Shown here one piece after another: positions 36,019-46,002 of a stretch of 64,000 nucleotides of DNA; the first letter of the stretch is position 1; every line of letters starts with the position of its first letter. Source of the DNA: Pedobacter africanus (GTDB taxonomy: Bacteria; Bacteroidota; Bacteroidia; Sphingobacteriales; Sphingobacteriaceae); contig NZ_FWXT01000001.1 of assembly GCF_900176535.1 (NCBI RefSeq), positions 248,001 to 312,000 on the forward strand, read 5' to 3'. Under the pieces are notes generated by a model. That model saw only the letters and a program-made list of their open reading frames with translations. It was not told where the DNA came from and searched no databases. The translations under genes were made by a program, and so were the position numbers.

Positions 36019-37059
36019 CTATCTGCCAGGCTCCGTTGAATTTCTGATGAACAATGAAGTTGGAAAAACCACCGTTTCAAACTCCTCCGTTCGTTTATTT
36101 TCAATCTGGCCGATCAGGAGCTGGGTGGCCTTTGCCCCCATTTCAAATCCAGGCTGAAATACAGAACTTAATGGTGGGTTCAGAATATCCGCCAGGTGGG
36201 TATTGGTGAAACCCAGGAGCCCGAGCTCTTCGGGTATCCTGATCCTGTTTTTTCTTAGCAATGCCAATGTTGTGGTCGTTATCCTGTCTGAAGCAGTAAA
36301 AACGGCATCTGGCTTGTTCCCGGAGTTTAGCAATTCTGCCAGGGCCTCTTTTATCTCCTCGTCATTTTTTCCGCCATGCGGGCAATATTTAATGTGCTGC
36401 TCATTCAATTCTATGTGATGTTCCTGCAAGGCAAGCTTATAGCCCTGTAAACGTTCGGCGGTAATTGATGCATTGGCAGAGCTGGTAATGTGTGCTATTT
36501 TCCGGTATCCGGCCTGAATCAGGTGGCAGGTAGCCGCGTAGGCACCTTTTAGATTATCGGCTATAACTTTATGCGCCTCAATTTTATCGCTTACCCGATC
36601 AAAAAGTACAATCGGCAGGCCCCTGGCTTTCAGCTCGAGTAAATGTTCCGCATCCTGGGTTTCTGTCGTAACAGAAATCAAAAGCCCGTCTATTGATTTG
36701 CTGTAGAGATCTCTTAGGCTACGCAATTCATATTCATAGGACTCATGTGTTTGCGTGATGATAATGCTGTAGCCCTTTTCATCAGCTACAGACTCAATAC
36801 CGTTGATTACCTGGGCAAAAAACGGGTTGTCTATTTCGGAAACAACAACACCTATTGAACGGCTACGCCCATACCTCAAACTCCTTGCCGCAAGGTTCGG
36901 ATGGTAATTCAGCTCCCTTGCACAGTCGGCAACTAATTTCTTTGTCTTTCCGCTAATTTCATGACTGTCCCTTAATGCTTTAGATACAGTGGATCTGGAC
37001 AATCCTGTCTTATCGGCAACATCTTGTAAGGTCGCAGCTTTCTGATGTAATTGAGTCAT
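36019..37059 (-). CDS. LacI-family transcriptional regulator
   Basis: The protein has 346 residues. The N-terminal helix-turn-helix (TLQDVADKTGLSRSTVSKALRD) and hinge helix (YHPNLAARSLRYGRSRSIGVVV) are followed by a periplasmic-binding-protein-like sensor domain (SEIDNPFFAQVINGIESVADEKGY through GLLGFTNTHLADILNPPLSSV). It is a cytoplasmic DNA-binding protein released or recruited by a small sugar. The gene lies between the GAG-type and the pectin-type units, on the same strand as both, so it may regulate the hydrolase operon directly downstream. LacI operators are usually palindromes with central CG; the repeat at 19122-19152 would fit. Confidence 0.93.
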   Translation of the reverse strand: MTQLHQKAATLQDVADKTGLSRSTVSKALRDSHEISGKTKKLVADCARELNYHPNLAARSLRYGRSRSIGVVVSEIDNPFFAQVINGIESVADEKGYSIIITQTHESYEYELRSLRDLYSKSIDGLLISVTTETQDAEHLLELKARGLPIVLFDRVSDKIEAHKVIADNLKGAYAATCHLIQAGYRKIAHITSSANASITAERLQGYKLALQEHHIELNEQHIKYCPHGGKNDEEIKEALAELLNSGNKPDAVFTASDRITTTTLALLRKNRIRIPEELGLLGFTNTHLADILNPPLSSVFQPGFEMGAKATQLLIGQIENKRTEEFETVVFPTSLFIRNSTEPGR

Positions 37060-37147
37060 ACTGCAAAATTAAAAAAAAGACGCCTTTACTTTCCTGTAGC
37101 CTTGGTATACTTTACCTCGGTAGTATCTGTTGGTAAGCGATGGTCAA

Positions 37148-38029
37148 TTACAATTTTGATACCAGGTTGCGGAAGTTAATTACACTAGCGGCAACATCAG
37201 CGCTGTTGCTTTTCCAGTTGTATTCATATTCAGCGGAGATAGCCCCTTTAAAATTTTGTCTCTTTAACTCTGCAATGACAGCAGGGATGTCAGAAACACC
37301 TTCTCCCCAATGCACATCATGGCCCCCTTTGCCTTTTTGATGAAGATCTTTCATGTGTGAATGCAATATGTGTCCGTCAAGTTTTTTCAGACACTCCACA
37401 GGATCCAATCCTGAACGCACCCAATGACCTATATCAGCACATGCGCCTAAGCGTTTGCTTTTTCCTTTAATGGCCTTTAAAACCACCTCTGGATTCCAGT
37501 AATGAGAGGGATCCGGATGATTGTGAATGGCAACATTGATCTGGTACTTATCACATAGATCCGATATCAACTGCAGATCTTTTTCATTAGGCTCTGAAGT
37601 AATGGTGTGAATGCCCATTGTCTTGCAGAATTCGAATAACTTAATCCAGTCAGCTTCACTGTTAGCGGCTGTAACACCAAATGCCACAACTTTTACATTG
37701 TTTTCTTTAAGTTTCGCCAACACAGATTTCCTTTTAGCCTCATCCATATCCGGACCCATTGTTCCTTCTATGCCACCACCAATCTTCTGGCCCGGGTAAG
37801 CCTCCACGTACCTTAAGTTACAGCTATCGATCTTTTTAATTGCCTCGGCAAATGTGAATAGTCGGAAAGTATAGGCTTGGGCACCAAGTTCCCAACCTAA
37901 TTTTGCCTCAGGATTTTTAGTGGAAGCATTAGAAGCGCCTGTCTTTACACTTTTACAAGCGGTAAGGCAAGCCAATAAGACAGCTGTTGTTTGTAATTTT
38001 AAAGCAAATCTATTTTTTAATAAATTCAT
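37148..38029 (-). CDS. Sugar phosphate isomerase/epimerase-like TIM-barrel lipoprotein
   Basis: The protein has 293 residues. A lipobox (LTAC, Cys25) after a signal peptide shows it is a periplasmic or outer-membrane lipoprotein, although its fold (xylose-isomerase-like TIM barrel) is usually cytoplasmic. Probable metal ligands are visible: Glu in ITSEPNE, His in AIHNHPDPSH, Asp and His in GACADIGHW and Glu in SAEYEY. Members act on keto or oxidised sugars; the reaction here is unknown. A 186 bp gap separates it from the transporter gene upstream and 89 bp from LacI downstream, so it may be its own unit. Confidence 0.85.
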   Translation of the reverse strand: MNLLKNRFALKLQTTAVLLACLTACKSVKTGASNASTKNPEAKLGWELGAQAYTFRLFTFAEAIKKIDSCNLRYVEAYPGQKIGGGIEGTMGPDMDEAKRKSVLAKLKENNVKVVAFGVTAANSEADWIKLFEFCKTMGIHTITSEPNEKDLQLISDLCDKYQINVAIHNHPDPSHYWNPEVVLKAIKGKSKRLGACADIGHWVRSGLDPVECLKKLDGHILHSHMKDLHQKGKGGHDVHWGEGVSDIPAVIAELKRQNFKGAISAEYEYNWKSNSADVAASVINFRNLVSKL

Positions 38030-38214
38030 ATCCGGTTAATTAATGTTTGACAGTTCTCTGAGTTACGTTTATTATGCTGTCTTTCCAAAATGATATTCGG
38101 AAAAGAGCTTGGCAATATAGTTATTAACTCTGAATCCCGGAAGCGTTTGAGGCCAGGTTTATTGGCACCCGCATGGGTATACGGGCTGCCCTTTCTTGCC
38201 ATCGCATTTAGATT

Positions 38215-39471
38215 CTATTTTCTTCCCAGCAGCTGTTTCAGGCTAACCGTTTTGTTGTTCACAATAGGCCTGGCATAAAAAGCCAGGAACAGGATATAAG
38301 CAAGCGTAATGTACAGGAACATGAGGGCAAAGCGCAGCCCTATCCAATCGCCTAGCGAGCCGATGATCAAAGGCACCAGTGCGCCCCCAAAAATGCCTGA
38401 ACACAATATCCCGGAAAAGGAACCATGGTGCTGTGCCACAGAATTCAGCGCCAGTGAAAAGATAATGGAGAACATCACAGAAATGAAAAAACCTGCAGCC
38501 GGAAAAGCATACACCGCTAGTTCCTTACTGCCAAATAAGGCTATTGAAAGCACCGCTACAGCAATAAGGGTAGCCACTTTTAGCACTACCCTGGAGTCCC
38601 ATAGTTTTAACAGGGCAAGCCCCAGCAGGCAGCCGAAAGACATCAGCCCCCAGAACCAGGCCACCGCCTGTGCACCTTCCTTATTGGGATCTACCTGGTG
38701 GTAGCTCCTTAAGAATTCCGACATCCAGTTGGCCAATGCCTGTTCTGTACCTACATAGGCTACAATCCCCAGAAAAAACAAGATTACGTCCCTGTTTTTT
38801 AACAGTTCGAGGTAAACACTGCCAGCACCCGATTTCTCATCGTCCTTTAATTCTACCACCGGCATTTTTATAAAGGAAAGCAATACCAGGATCAGTAAAA
38901 AGATAAAGCTAAACAGCCAGTACAAAGCTGTCCAGGACAGGCCATCTTTAACCAGGCTTGCCAGCAAGCCAATAAAAGGGTTTTGAACCTGGCTTGCCGA
39001 TAGTTCGGTAAGCAGGTACGAAAATACAAAAGGGCTGATAAAAGAAGCCAGGCCAAACACCAACTGCCCCATTACCGAAAAGAAGGCAAAATTCTCTTCG
39101 CCGCCTGCCGTACGCATTAATGGATTGATGATTACCTGCAGCATGGCCATCCCTATGCCTATAATAAACAGCGAAGCCAGGGCTATGCCATATTGCGGAT
39201 ATAAGCCAAAGGCGATAGCGCCAATAAAATTCAGGGAGAAAGCAATGAGCATCGATTTCTTCTCGCCCAGCTTTTCAATCATGATCCCGGATGGGATAGA
39301 CATGATCCCGTAGGCCAGAAAAAATGAAAAAGGCAAAAATGCTGCCATTGTCAGGCTCAGTTTGTAGGTTTGGATAATGATGGGCATTAAAGGCCCCAGA
39401 ATATTGGTTACAAAGGAAATCACAAACCAGATGAGCAAAATCACGCCGACCAGGAAATTGTTACGCTGCAT
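38215..39471 (-). CDS. FucP-like MFS sugar transporter
   Basis: The protein has 418 residues with 12 hydrophobic segments. The first half (LIWFVISFVTNILGPLMPIII, FFLAYGIMSIPSGIMIEKLGEKKSML) has the pattern of the fucose/GlcNAc:proton symporter group of the major facilitator superfamily. The RTAGGEENFAFFSVMGQLVFGLASFISPFVF block is also typical. It should sit in the inner membrane and import a monosaccharide. It starts 2 bp behind the ROK kinase gene, so kinase and transporter are coupled; with the sulfatases upstream, a hexosamine (GlcNAc-type) is the likely cargo. Confidence 0.9.
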   Translation of the reverse strand: MQRNNFLVGVILLIWFVISFVTNILGPLMPIIIQTYKLSLTMAAFLPFSFFLAYGIMSIPSGIMIEKLGEKKSMLIAFSLNFIGAIAFGLYPQYGIALASLFIIGIGMAMLQVIINPLMRTAGGEENFAFFSVMGQLVFGLASFISPFVFSYLLTELSASQVQNPFIGLLASLVKDGLSWTALYWLFSFIFLLILVLLSFIKMPVVELKDDEKSGAGSVYLELLKNRDVILFFLGIVAYVGTEQALANWMSEFLRSYHQVDPNKEGAQAVAWFWGLMSFGCLLGLALLKLWDSRVVLKVATLIAVAVLSIALFGSKELAVYAFPAAGFFISVMFSIIFSLALNSVAQHHGSFSGILCSGIFGGALVPLIIGSLGDWIGLRFALMFLYITLAYILFLAFYARPIVNNKTVSLKQLLGRK

Positions 39472-39473
39472 AT

Positions 39474-40406
39474 TTAATTTTTTAAATGGTTAAAATTTGA
39501 AAACACCCTGGCCGCGCAGCCCAGCAAGCCAGCCTGGTTGCCTAATTTTGCGGCTACAATGCGGGTATATTGGCTAGTTCCGGGCATTGCGATCTGCATT
39601 ACCCTTTTGCTGATCTCCTCTATGTAAAAATCACCGGCTTCACTGATGCCCCCGCCTATTACAACTTTTTGCGGACTAAAAACATTGATAAAGCTGGCAA
39701 CACCGGCGGCCATATAGTCAAAATGTTTTCCCATCGCTTTCAGGGCCTGAGGTTCGTTTGCCCGGTAATTCTCTACGATCATCCTCCCGGTAATGCCCGA
39801 TGCATCAGTCTGATGCATCGCGGCGTAATCCTCAATCAGCGCTGCTACAGAAGCATAGGCCTCAAAGCAGCCAGATGCCCCGCAACTGCATTTTGCACCA
39901 CCATGCTGTATGGTGATGTGCCCCAGCTCAGTGCCCCTGTTTTTATAGCCCCCGTACAGTTTCCCTTCAATGATCAGCCCCCCGCCTATACCGGTTCCCA
40001 CCGTAATAAAAACCACGTCCGAGCAGTTGCCTGCCGATCCGTAGATCAGTTCGCCCCAGCCCATCATATTCGCATCATTGTCGATCACCACATTCAGGTG
40101 TGTAGAAGCCGCAATGATGCTGCCCAGGTCCAGGTTTTCAAAGCCAGGAAGGTTGTCGGCCCCGCCAATTACAATATTGTTGTCTACAATACCCGGAAAG
40201 CCAATGCCTACACCCAGTACTTTTTCTGGTGATTGTTCAATACACTTTCGTATGGCCGCATGGATAAAGGCAATGACCTCTCCTTCGGTTAAAACATTGT
40301 TCAACGGAAATAAAAAAGAATAGATAACTTCTCCGGCGCTGTTTACTAGTCCGCATTTTAGGGATGAGCCGCCAACATCAATTCCGATAGCGTAAGATTT
40401 TTTCAA
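39474..40406 (-). CDS. ROK-family sugar kinase
   Basis: The protein has 310 residues. The ATP-binding block GIDVGGSSLKCGLV is at the N-terminus, the catalytic Asp lies in VIDNDANMMGWGE, and the ROK signature with zinc ligands is GTELGHITIQHGG followed by CSCGASGCFEAYAS. ROK kinases phosphorylate glucose, N-acetylglucosamine, N-acetylmannosamine or fructose in the cytoplasm. In heparin/heparan sulfate loci of Bacteroides a ROK kinase is also present and is thought to handle GlcNAc; by analogy the same is likely here. It is 91 bp behind the regulator gene. Confidence 0.92.
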   Translation of the reverse strand: MKKSYAIGIDVGGSSLKCGLVNSAGEVIYSFLFPLNNVLTEGEVIAFIHAAIRKCIEQSPEKVLGVGIGFPGIVDNNIVIGGADNLPGFENLDLGSIIAASTHLNVVIDNDANMMGWGELIYGSAGNCSDVVFITVGTGIGGGLIIEGKLYGGYKNRGTELGHITIQHGGAKCSCGASGCFEAYASVAALIEDYAAMHQTDASGITGRMIVENYRANEPQALKAMGKHFDYMAAGVASFINVFSPQKVVIGGGISEAGDFYIEEISKRVMQIAMPGTSQYTRIVAAKLGNQAGLLGCAARVFSNFNHLKN

Positions 40407-40496
40407 TTTTCTAAGGTTTATAAAATCGAAATTACCCCGAAAGCCCGCAAACGGGTTTCAATATTGTCTTTTATGATTTAGATTTTGTGTTAAAGC

Positions 40497-43400
40497 TCAG
40501 GGATTACGCTCTAGATCCTTTTTAGCAAGGTACTCGGTGGGCATGCAATCGTAATATTGCTTAAAGGCAGTAGAAAAATAAGATGGGGAATTGAAACCCG
40601 ACATGTAAGCCACCTGTGCAATGGTATATTGCCTGGATTCCATCAGCTCCACAGCCTTCTTAAAGCGGATCCTTTTGATAAAATCGGTAGCAGACTCTCC
40701 GGTAATGGCCTTTAACTTCAGATACAGGTTAGAGCGGCTCATGCCAATCTCCCTGCTGAATTTGTCTACAGAGAAATCCGACTCTGTAATGTGGTTTTCA
40801 ATAATGGCAATAGCCTCCCTTAAAAAGTCTTCGTCCAGTGTATTGAAGGCAATGTTTTCAGGAATGATCTCTGTAGAGCTGGAATAATATTCTTTAAGTC
40901 TTTTGCGGGAACGGACAATATTCTGCAGCTTGGCTTCCAGCAGCGCGATAGAAAAAGGTTTGGTTACATAGTCGTCCGCACCTACTTCCAGGCCTTTGAT
41001 CTGGTGATCGGTTTCGTTTTTAGCGGTAAGCAGGACAACTGGGATATGACAGGTCTGGATGTTCTGTTTTATTTTTTTACAGAAATGGATACCGTCCAGT
41101 TCGGGCATCATCACATCGCAGATAATGAGATCTACCTGTTCTTCTTCCAGCAGCTCCAGGGCCTCCCGCCCATCATAGGCCGTTCTGACTCGATAGGTAT
41201 TGCTAAAATAGTTGCTCAGGTATGCTACAATTTCACGGTTATCGTCTATGACCAGCAATTTCTCCTTTTCATTGGCAGGATCTGACTCCGTAGTTTCAAC
41301 CAATTCCGGCCCTTCGGTTTTATAAGGCTCATTCTCTACAGAAAGTGCGTAATTTACATGCTCTGTATGCTCATCAGCATCATATTGCTCATCATCCACC
41401 GGTAGACTTACCAGGAAACTGGCCCCCTCGCCCAATGCACTGTCTACGGTGATCTGGCCGTGATGCAATTCTACCAAACGCCGGGTAAATGCAAGCCCAA
41501 CTCCCGAGCCCAGGTTCATTTCCTGTCCGTTTACCTGGTAAAAACGGTCAAATATCCTGCCCTGATGCTGAGGATCAATCCCTATTCCCGAATCGCTGAC
41601 CTTAATCAGCGCATTTCCATTCTTTTTAGAGAGCTCTACAGCAATTGTACCCCCTGCAGAAGTATATTTAAATGCATTGGAAAGCAGGTTAAATAAGATC
41701 TTTTCAATAGCGTCTTTATCAAAATAGAAAGACAGTTTGGCCTCAGTGGAATTGAAGGTGTATTTGATGTGGTTTTTATCAGATAGGGTGACAAATGAAC
41801 TGTATACCTCGTGGATAAAGCTGACCATATCGGCCTTGTTTACCTTTAGCTTTTTGGTTCCCAGCTCGGTTTTCTTAAACTCAAAAAGCTGATCTACCAG
41901 ATGGTACAGCCGCTTGGCGTTAAGCAGCATCATTTCATGGTGCTTACGGAGCGACTTATCAGCCGAAGGCTTACTCAGTAGCTCTTCCAGCGGTGCGAGG
42001 ATTAACGTTAAAGGTGTCCTGAATTCGTGGGAAACATTGGTAAAAAAGTCCATCTTCATCTGGTTGATGTAGTTTACTTTTTCCCTTTCCATCCTTTCGA
42101 GTTTCAGCTGGTGTAATGTCCTGATCCTTTCAGAAACCACTTTATAGACCATATATCCTGCCCCTGCTGCCAGCATAGATACCAGCAGGTAAAACCAGTT
42201 GCTGTTCCACCAGGGCGGCGACACTATAATTTCCAGGCTTTTTACCGCACTGCTTTCACCCAGCGGACCAACAGCCTTTACATGAAACTTATACGTTCCG
42301 GGCTGCAGATTGGTATAACTGGCTTTAGACACATTTTCTGTAAGCTGCCAGTCCGTATCAAAACCATCCAGTTTATACTGGTATTTCGTTTTGTTGGGGG
42401 CGATATAGTTAAAAGCATTAAAAAAAATGCTGAACTGTTTCAGTTCATGTCTGAAAGTAAGTTTTTCTGCCTGGTCTATATGCCGGTCCAGCACATCATA
42501 GCCGTCGTCCGGCACCACAGTTTTGTTAAACACTTCCAATCCGGTAAAGGTCACCTTCAGCTGCTGCTTGTTTTGTTTTAAATCTTTAGGATAGAAATAG
42601 GAAATCCCATTGATACCGCCAAAAAGCATCATACCATCTGATGCCTTGCAAAAGGCATACAGGTTGAACTGGTTGTTCTGCAGGCCATCCTTATTGTCAA
42701 ATACCTGAACCTGCCGGGTATCGGGGTTAAATTTAACCAGGCCTTTGTTTGTGGAAATCCAGAGCAGTCCTTCATCATCCGGCTGAATGCCATAAATGGT
42801 ACCTTTCAGAAAATCCTTACGCGTATTAAAACTGATAAAAGAACGGGTGCCTTCATCAAAAAGGTTCAATCCGTCACGTGTGCCCACCCAAATCCTTTGT
42901 TTTTTATCCTCGGCAATACAATTGACCACATCATTGCTCAATATACTGCCGGGAAAAGGGTCAAAAAGCATATTGTCAGGGTAAAAAATATTTACTCCAT
43001 CTGTAGTACCTATCCATATCCTGTTTTTGGAATCTTCCAGCAAATAGGTCACTTCATCGGAAGTTAAACGTTTCCCGGCCTTGTCTATATAAATATGGGA
43101 AAAGGAGTTGCTGCCTGTGTTGAACTGGTCGAAACCGGTCCTGGTACCTACCCAGATCCGGTTCTGACGGTCTTTCAGTAAAGCATATACCATGTCGCCG
43201 CTAATACTCTCCGGGTTGGCAGCCGAATGCCGGTATACCCTGCTGCTGCCGCTGGCAGGGTCCAGTAAATTCAAACCTGCATTATGTGTACCGACCAGCA
43301 ATTTTCCGCTGGGGTCAAAAGCGATCGATTTAATGTTATTTGAGCTTAAAGACCCCGTACCTGATTCCTTATAGGTATAATATTTAATGCTGCCGGTTTT

Positions 43401-44567
43401 TCTGTTCCAGTAGTTGAGGCCTTTATCGTTGGTACCGATCCAGAAGTTACCGCTTTTATCCTGGCGAATGACATTGACCACCTGATCGTTCAATGACACC
43501 CCTCCTGTATTCTGGTTCAGCAGGTTAAATTTGATATCGTTCTGATGGTAATAGTTGATGCCCCCGTAAAATGTCCCCATCCACATGCCATCCTGCTTAT
43601 CGCGGTAAATGCAGCGTACCGAATTCTGGTTAAGGGTATAGGGTATGGACGACTGGTGATAATAATTCTGAAAAATACCTGTTTCAGGCTCAAGTATGGA
43701 AAGCCCCCTGAAAGTACCGAGCCAGATGTTTCCCTGGGTATCTTTGCTGATGCCCCTTACATCATTATCGGCCAGGCTCTGCGTTTGGGTCACCTGGTGC
43801 AGATATTGACTGGTACTTCCGTTCAGCAGGTTGTATTTAATCAGGCCGTTGCCCTCCGTTCCTATCCACAGCCATTGCCCCTCCATAAACAATTCGTTGA
43901 TCCTGGGTTTGCTTGCGCCTAGGTTTATCGCAGAAAGTTTACGTGTACCTGCGTTCATTTTAAATAAGCCTACGTCTGTACCTACCAGCAAAGTGTTTTT
44001 GAGCAAAGCCAGATGAGTGACGCTTTTTATGCCATGGGCCGATGCATCAAAATTCACCTGTTTGAACTGGTCCGACTGCCGATCCAGGTAAAACAATTCA
44101 CCTGATGTGGAGCTGACCCAAACCAGCTTACCTGCATCCTGGATAATTGAGGAGATGTACCATTCTCCGGATTTCCGCGGAAGTTTATAGTTCTGAAAGT
44201 TATTGCTCGTATAATCGTACCTGCTGACACCCTGGTTGCCGCCTATCCAAAGCGCCCCCTTATGGTCCAGGTAAATACTGCGGATGTAGTTAGACTGTAA
44301 ACTGTTTTTGTCGCCTTTTGACGGTCTGTAAACGGCAAAGCTTTCTCCGTCGTAACGGTTAAGCCCATCCTGTGTGGCCATCCACATAAAGCCCAGTGTA
44401 TCCTGAACAATGGCAAATACGGTGCTTTGTGAAAGTCCCTTATCTACAGAAATACCCCTGAAATAACGTTTTACCCCATTCACGGGCATATCCTGAGCAA
44501 AGCCGGTATAAACCAACCCTGCCAGTAACACCAGCAAACCATAACCGTATAAAGCAGCCCTTCTCAT
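40497..44567 (-). CDS. Hybrid two-component system regulator (HTCS)
   Basis: The protein has 1356 residues. After a signal peptide (ending near FAQ25) the periplasmic sensor holds two seven-bladed propellers made of repeated IWIGT-type blades (about 35-660) and a Y_Y_Y domain (about 715-780, NKTKYQYKLDGFDTDW). One transmembrane helix lies at about 789-810. In the cytoplasm follow HisKA (His847 in NVSHEFRTP), HATPase (LLSNAFKYT, GIGIDPQHQGRIF), a receiver domain (phospho-acceptor Asp1151 in IICDVMMPELDG) and an AraC-type DNA-binding domain (about 1255-1350). HTCS proteins bind oligosaccharides in the periplasm and switch on their own locus. Here it ends the SusC-SusD-sulfatase unit, so a sulfated GAG disaccharide is the likely signal. 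Confidence 0.96.
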   Translation of the reverse strand: MRRAALYGYGLLVLLAGLVYTGFAQDMPVNGVKRYFRGISVDKGLSQSTVFAIVQDTLGFMWMATQDGLNRYDGESFAVYRPSKGDKNSLQSNYIRSIYLDHKGALWIGGNQGVSRYDYTSNNFQNYKLPRKSGEWYISSIIQDAGKLVWVSSTSGELFYLDRQSDQFKQVNFDASAHGIKSVTHLALLKNTLLVGTDVGLFKMNAGTRKLSAINLGASKPRINELFMEGQWLWIGTEGNGLIKYNLLNGSTSQYLHQVTQTQSLADNDVRGISKDTQGNIWLGTFRGLSILEPETGIFQNYYHQSSIPYTLNQNSVRCIYRDKQDGMWMGTFYGGINYYHQNDIKFNLLNQNTGGVSLNDQVVNVIRQDKSGNFWIGTNDKGLNYWNRKTGSIKYYTYKESGTGSLSSNNIKSIAFDPSGKLLVGTHNAGLNLLDPASGSSRVYRHSAANPESISGDMVYALLKDRQNRIWVGTRTGFDQFNTGSNSFSHIYIDKAGKRLTSDEVTYLLEDSKNRIWIGTTDGVNIFYPDNMLFDPFPGSILSNDVVNCIAEDKKQRIWVGTRDGLNLFDEGTRSFISFNTRKDFLKGTIYGIQPDDEGLLWISTNKGLVKFNPDTRQVQVFDNKDGLQNNQFNLYAFCKASDGMMLFGGINGISYFYPKDLKQNKQQLKVTFTGLEVFNKTVVPDDGYDVLDRHIDQAEKLTFRHELKQFSIFFNAFNYIAPNKTKYQYKLDGFDTDWQLTENVSKASYTNLQPGTYKFHVKAVGPLGESSAVKSLEIIVSPPWWNSNWFYLLVSMLAAGAGYMVYKVVSERIRTLHQLKLERMEREKVNYINQMKMDFFTNVSHEFRTPLTLILAPLEELLSKPSADKSLRKHHEMMLLNAKRLYHLVDQLFEFKKTELGTKKLKVNKADMVSFIHEVYSSFVTLSDKNHIKYTFNSTEAKLSFYFDKDAIEKILFNLLSNAFKYTSAGGTIAVELSKKNGNALIKVSDSGIGIDPQHQGRIFDRFYQVNGQEMNLGSGVGLAFTRRLVELHHGQITVDSALGEGASFLVSLPVDDEQYDADEHTEHVNYALSVENEPYKTEGPELVETTESDPANEKEKLLVIDDNREIVAYLSNYFSNTYRVRTAYDGREALELLEEEQVDLIICDVMMPELDGIHFCKKIKQNIQTCHIPVVLLTAKNETDHQIKGLEVGADDYVTKPFSIALLEAKLQNIVRSRKRLKEYYSSSTEIIPENIAFNTLDEDFLREAIAIIENHITESDFSVDKFSREIGMSRSNLYLKLKAITGESATDFIKRIRFKKAVELMESRQYTIAQVAYMSGFNSPSYFSTAFKQYYDCMPTEYLAKKDLERNP

Positions 44568-44608
44568 GATACCCCACGTTTAAAATCGTTGAATATACGC
44601 TTTTTTCT

Positions 44609-45997
44609 CTATCTGACCAAAGCATTAAAGGAGTCGCCATGCGTTTTGGCCCACTTTTTCAGGTAGCTGCGCATTTGGCTCAGGATCTTTTTGGCTGCCG
44701 GCTTAACCGCCAGGTTATCCATCTCTCCCGGATCATTTGTCAGGTTAAACAACTGCTCCCTGATCTCTCCTTTATCGTAAACAATATATTTAAAATCTTT
44801 GGTAATCACTGCCCGCCCCCTAATGCCCAGCAAACGCTCATTGTCTGCAAAGTCAGTCTCTATAACCAGCGTATCCCGCAGTTTTAAGTCCGGGTTGTCC
44901 AGGCGCCTGCCCAGGTCCAGACCTTTAAGGCCCGGGGGTTTAGGAATGCCGGCAAAGCCGCATATGGTTGGAATGATGTCAATACCATTACACACCAGCT
45001 GGTCGTCTGTCTTAGCTTTCCACTGCCCTATTTTGGAAATGATGAAAGGTATTTTTGCCGATTCTTCGTAAAGCACCTGTTTCTGGTTCCACTCATGTGC
45101 AGCATAGCCGTCGCCGTGATCGCTGGTAAAAATGATGATGGTATTGTCTTCAATGCCATATTTTTTCAGAGAGCCCAATACCATGGCAATGTAGTTATCT
45201 ACTTTCTCTACAAGGCGGTTGTAAGCCCAGCGGTATTTGCGCCATTGGGTCTCGTTCCAGCCTACAGCAGATGGATAGGTACGCAGGTTCGACTTTTGCT
45301 GCTCCCTTACAATTGCCGGTTCATGTGTTGGGATACGCCAGTTGGCAGGCAATTTCGGGCATTGCGAAGTATCGGGTGCAGCATCCAGTACATCCATTTT
45401 CAATTCATCACCCCTGGCCCATTCACAGATGTCGTGCGGGTTCAGAAATGAAGCCACCAGCAGAAAAGGATTGTCTTTGTTCTTTTTGATAAAGGCTGCA
45501 CAGCGCGATGGTGTAACTGCATCTGTATAATCGCCCGGGCCGGTATTTTCAATGGTTTCGAAACCATGCTGTGCAACCTTGGTTACAGGAACAGGCAGGT
45601 GCCACTTGCCGACGTAGCCAGTTTTGTAGCCCCCTGCCTTAAATATTTTTCCCATCATCAGTACGGAGTCTGCCCATTGCCCATCCTTTTCAGGTGAGTT
45701 TCCTGTAAAGCCGGTCTCGTGCGGCATCTTGCCACTGAAAATGGCCGATCTGGAAGGCGTACACAAGGGTTGCGCACAGTAGGCCCGTGTAAAGCGGGTG
45801 CCATTGGCGGCCAATACATCCATTGCAGGAGTATTCAGGTCTTTATTTCCTGCATTGCTCATCGCATCGGCCGTCTGCTGATCGGTCATGATGATGATCA
45901 CATTTGGCCGGGAAGATTTTGGAGCCTGGGCCCCTGCATGTAGGGCAGCTGCAAGCAGTGCCGTACACATCCATCCCTTTATTGTGTACTTCTTCAT
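44609..45997 (-). CDS. Sulfatase, close to heparin/heparan 2-O-sulfatase
   Basis: The protein has 462 residues with a signal peptide (CTALLAAALHAGAQ). The formylglycine motif is CTPSR with Cys79. Other type I sulfatase features: N-terminal PNVIIIMTDQQTADAM, metal-binding region with SDHGDGYAAHEW, KWHLP. The sequence and length resemble what I remember of the Flavobacterium (Pedobacter) heparinum uronyl 2-O-sulfatase (464 residues, active Cys82). It would remove 2-O-sulfate from unsaturated uronate of heparin disaccharides in the periplasm. It follows the N-sulfatase-like gene after 5 bp. An activating formylglycine-generating enzyme is not in the window. Confidence 0.88.
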   Translation of the reverse strand: MKKYTIKGWMCTALLAAALHAGAQAPKSSRPNVIIIMTDQQTADAMSNAGNKDLNTPAMDVLAANGTRFTRAYCAQPLCTPSRSAIFSGKMPHETGFTGNSPEKDGQWADSVLMMGKIFKAGGYKTGYVGKWHLPVPVTKVAQHGFETIENTGPGDYTDAVTPSRCAAFIKKNKDNPFLLVASFLNPHDICEWARGDELKMDVLDAAPDTSQCPKLPANWRIPTHEPAIVREQQKSNLRTYPSAVGWNETQWRKYRWAYNRLVEKVDNYIAMVLGSLKKYGIEDNTIIIFTSDHGDGYAAHEWNQKQVLYEESAKIPFIISKIGQWKAKTDDQLVCNGIDIIPTICGFAGIPKPPGLKGLDLGRRLDNPDLKLRDTLVIETDFADNERLLGIRGRAVITKDFKYIVYDKGEIREQLFNLTNDPGEMDNLAVKPAAKKILSQMRSYLKKWAKTHGDSFNALVR

Positions 45998-46002
45998 ATT
46001 TC

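Noticed and set aside
39570..40232. Forward open frame of 220 codons opposite the ROK kinase
   Set aside because: The ROK motifs on the minus strand are complete, so the forward frame is a shadow.
40439..40459. Possible hairpin CCCG-CAAA-CGGG between the ROK and HTCS genes
   Set aside because: Short stem with a bulge and no T-run on the minus strand; not convincing as a terminator.
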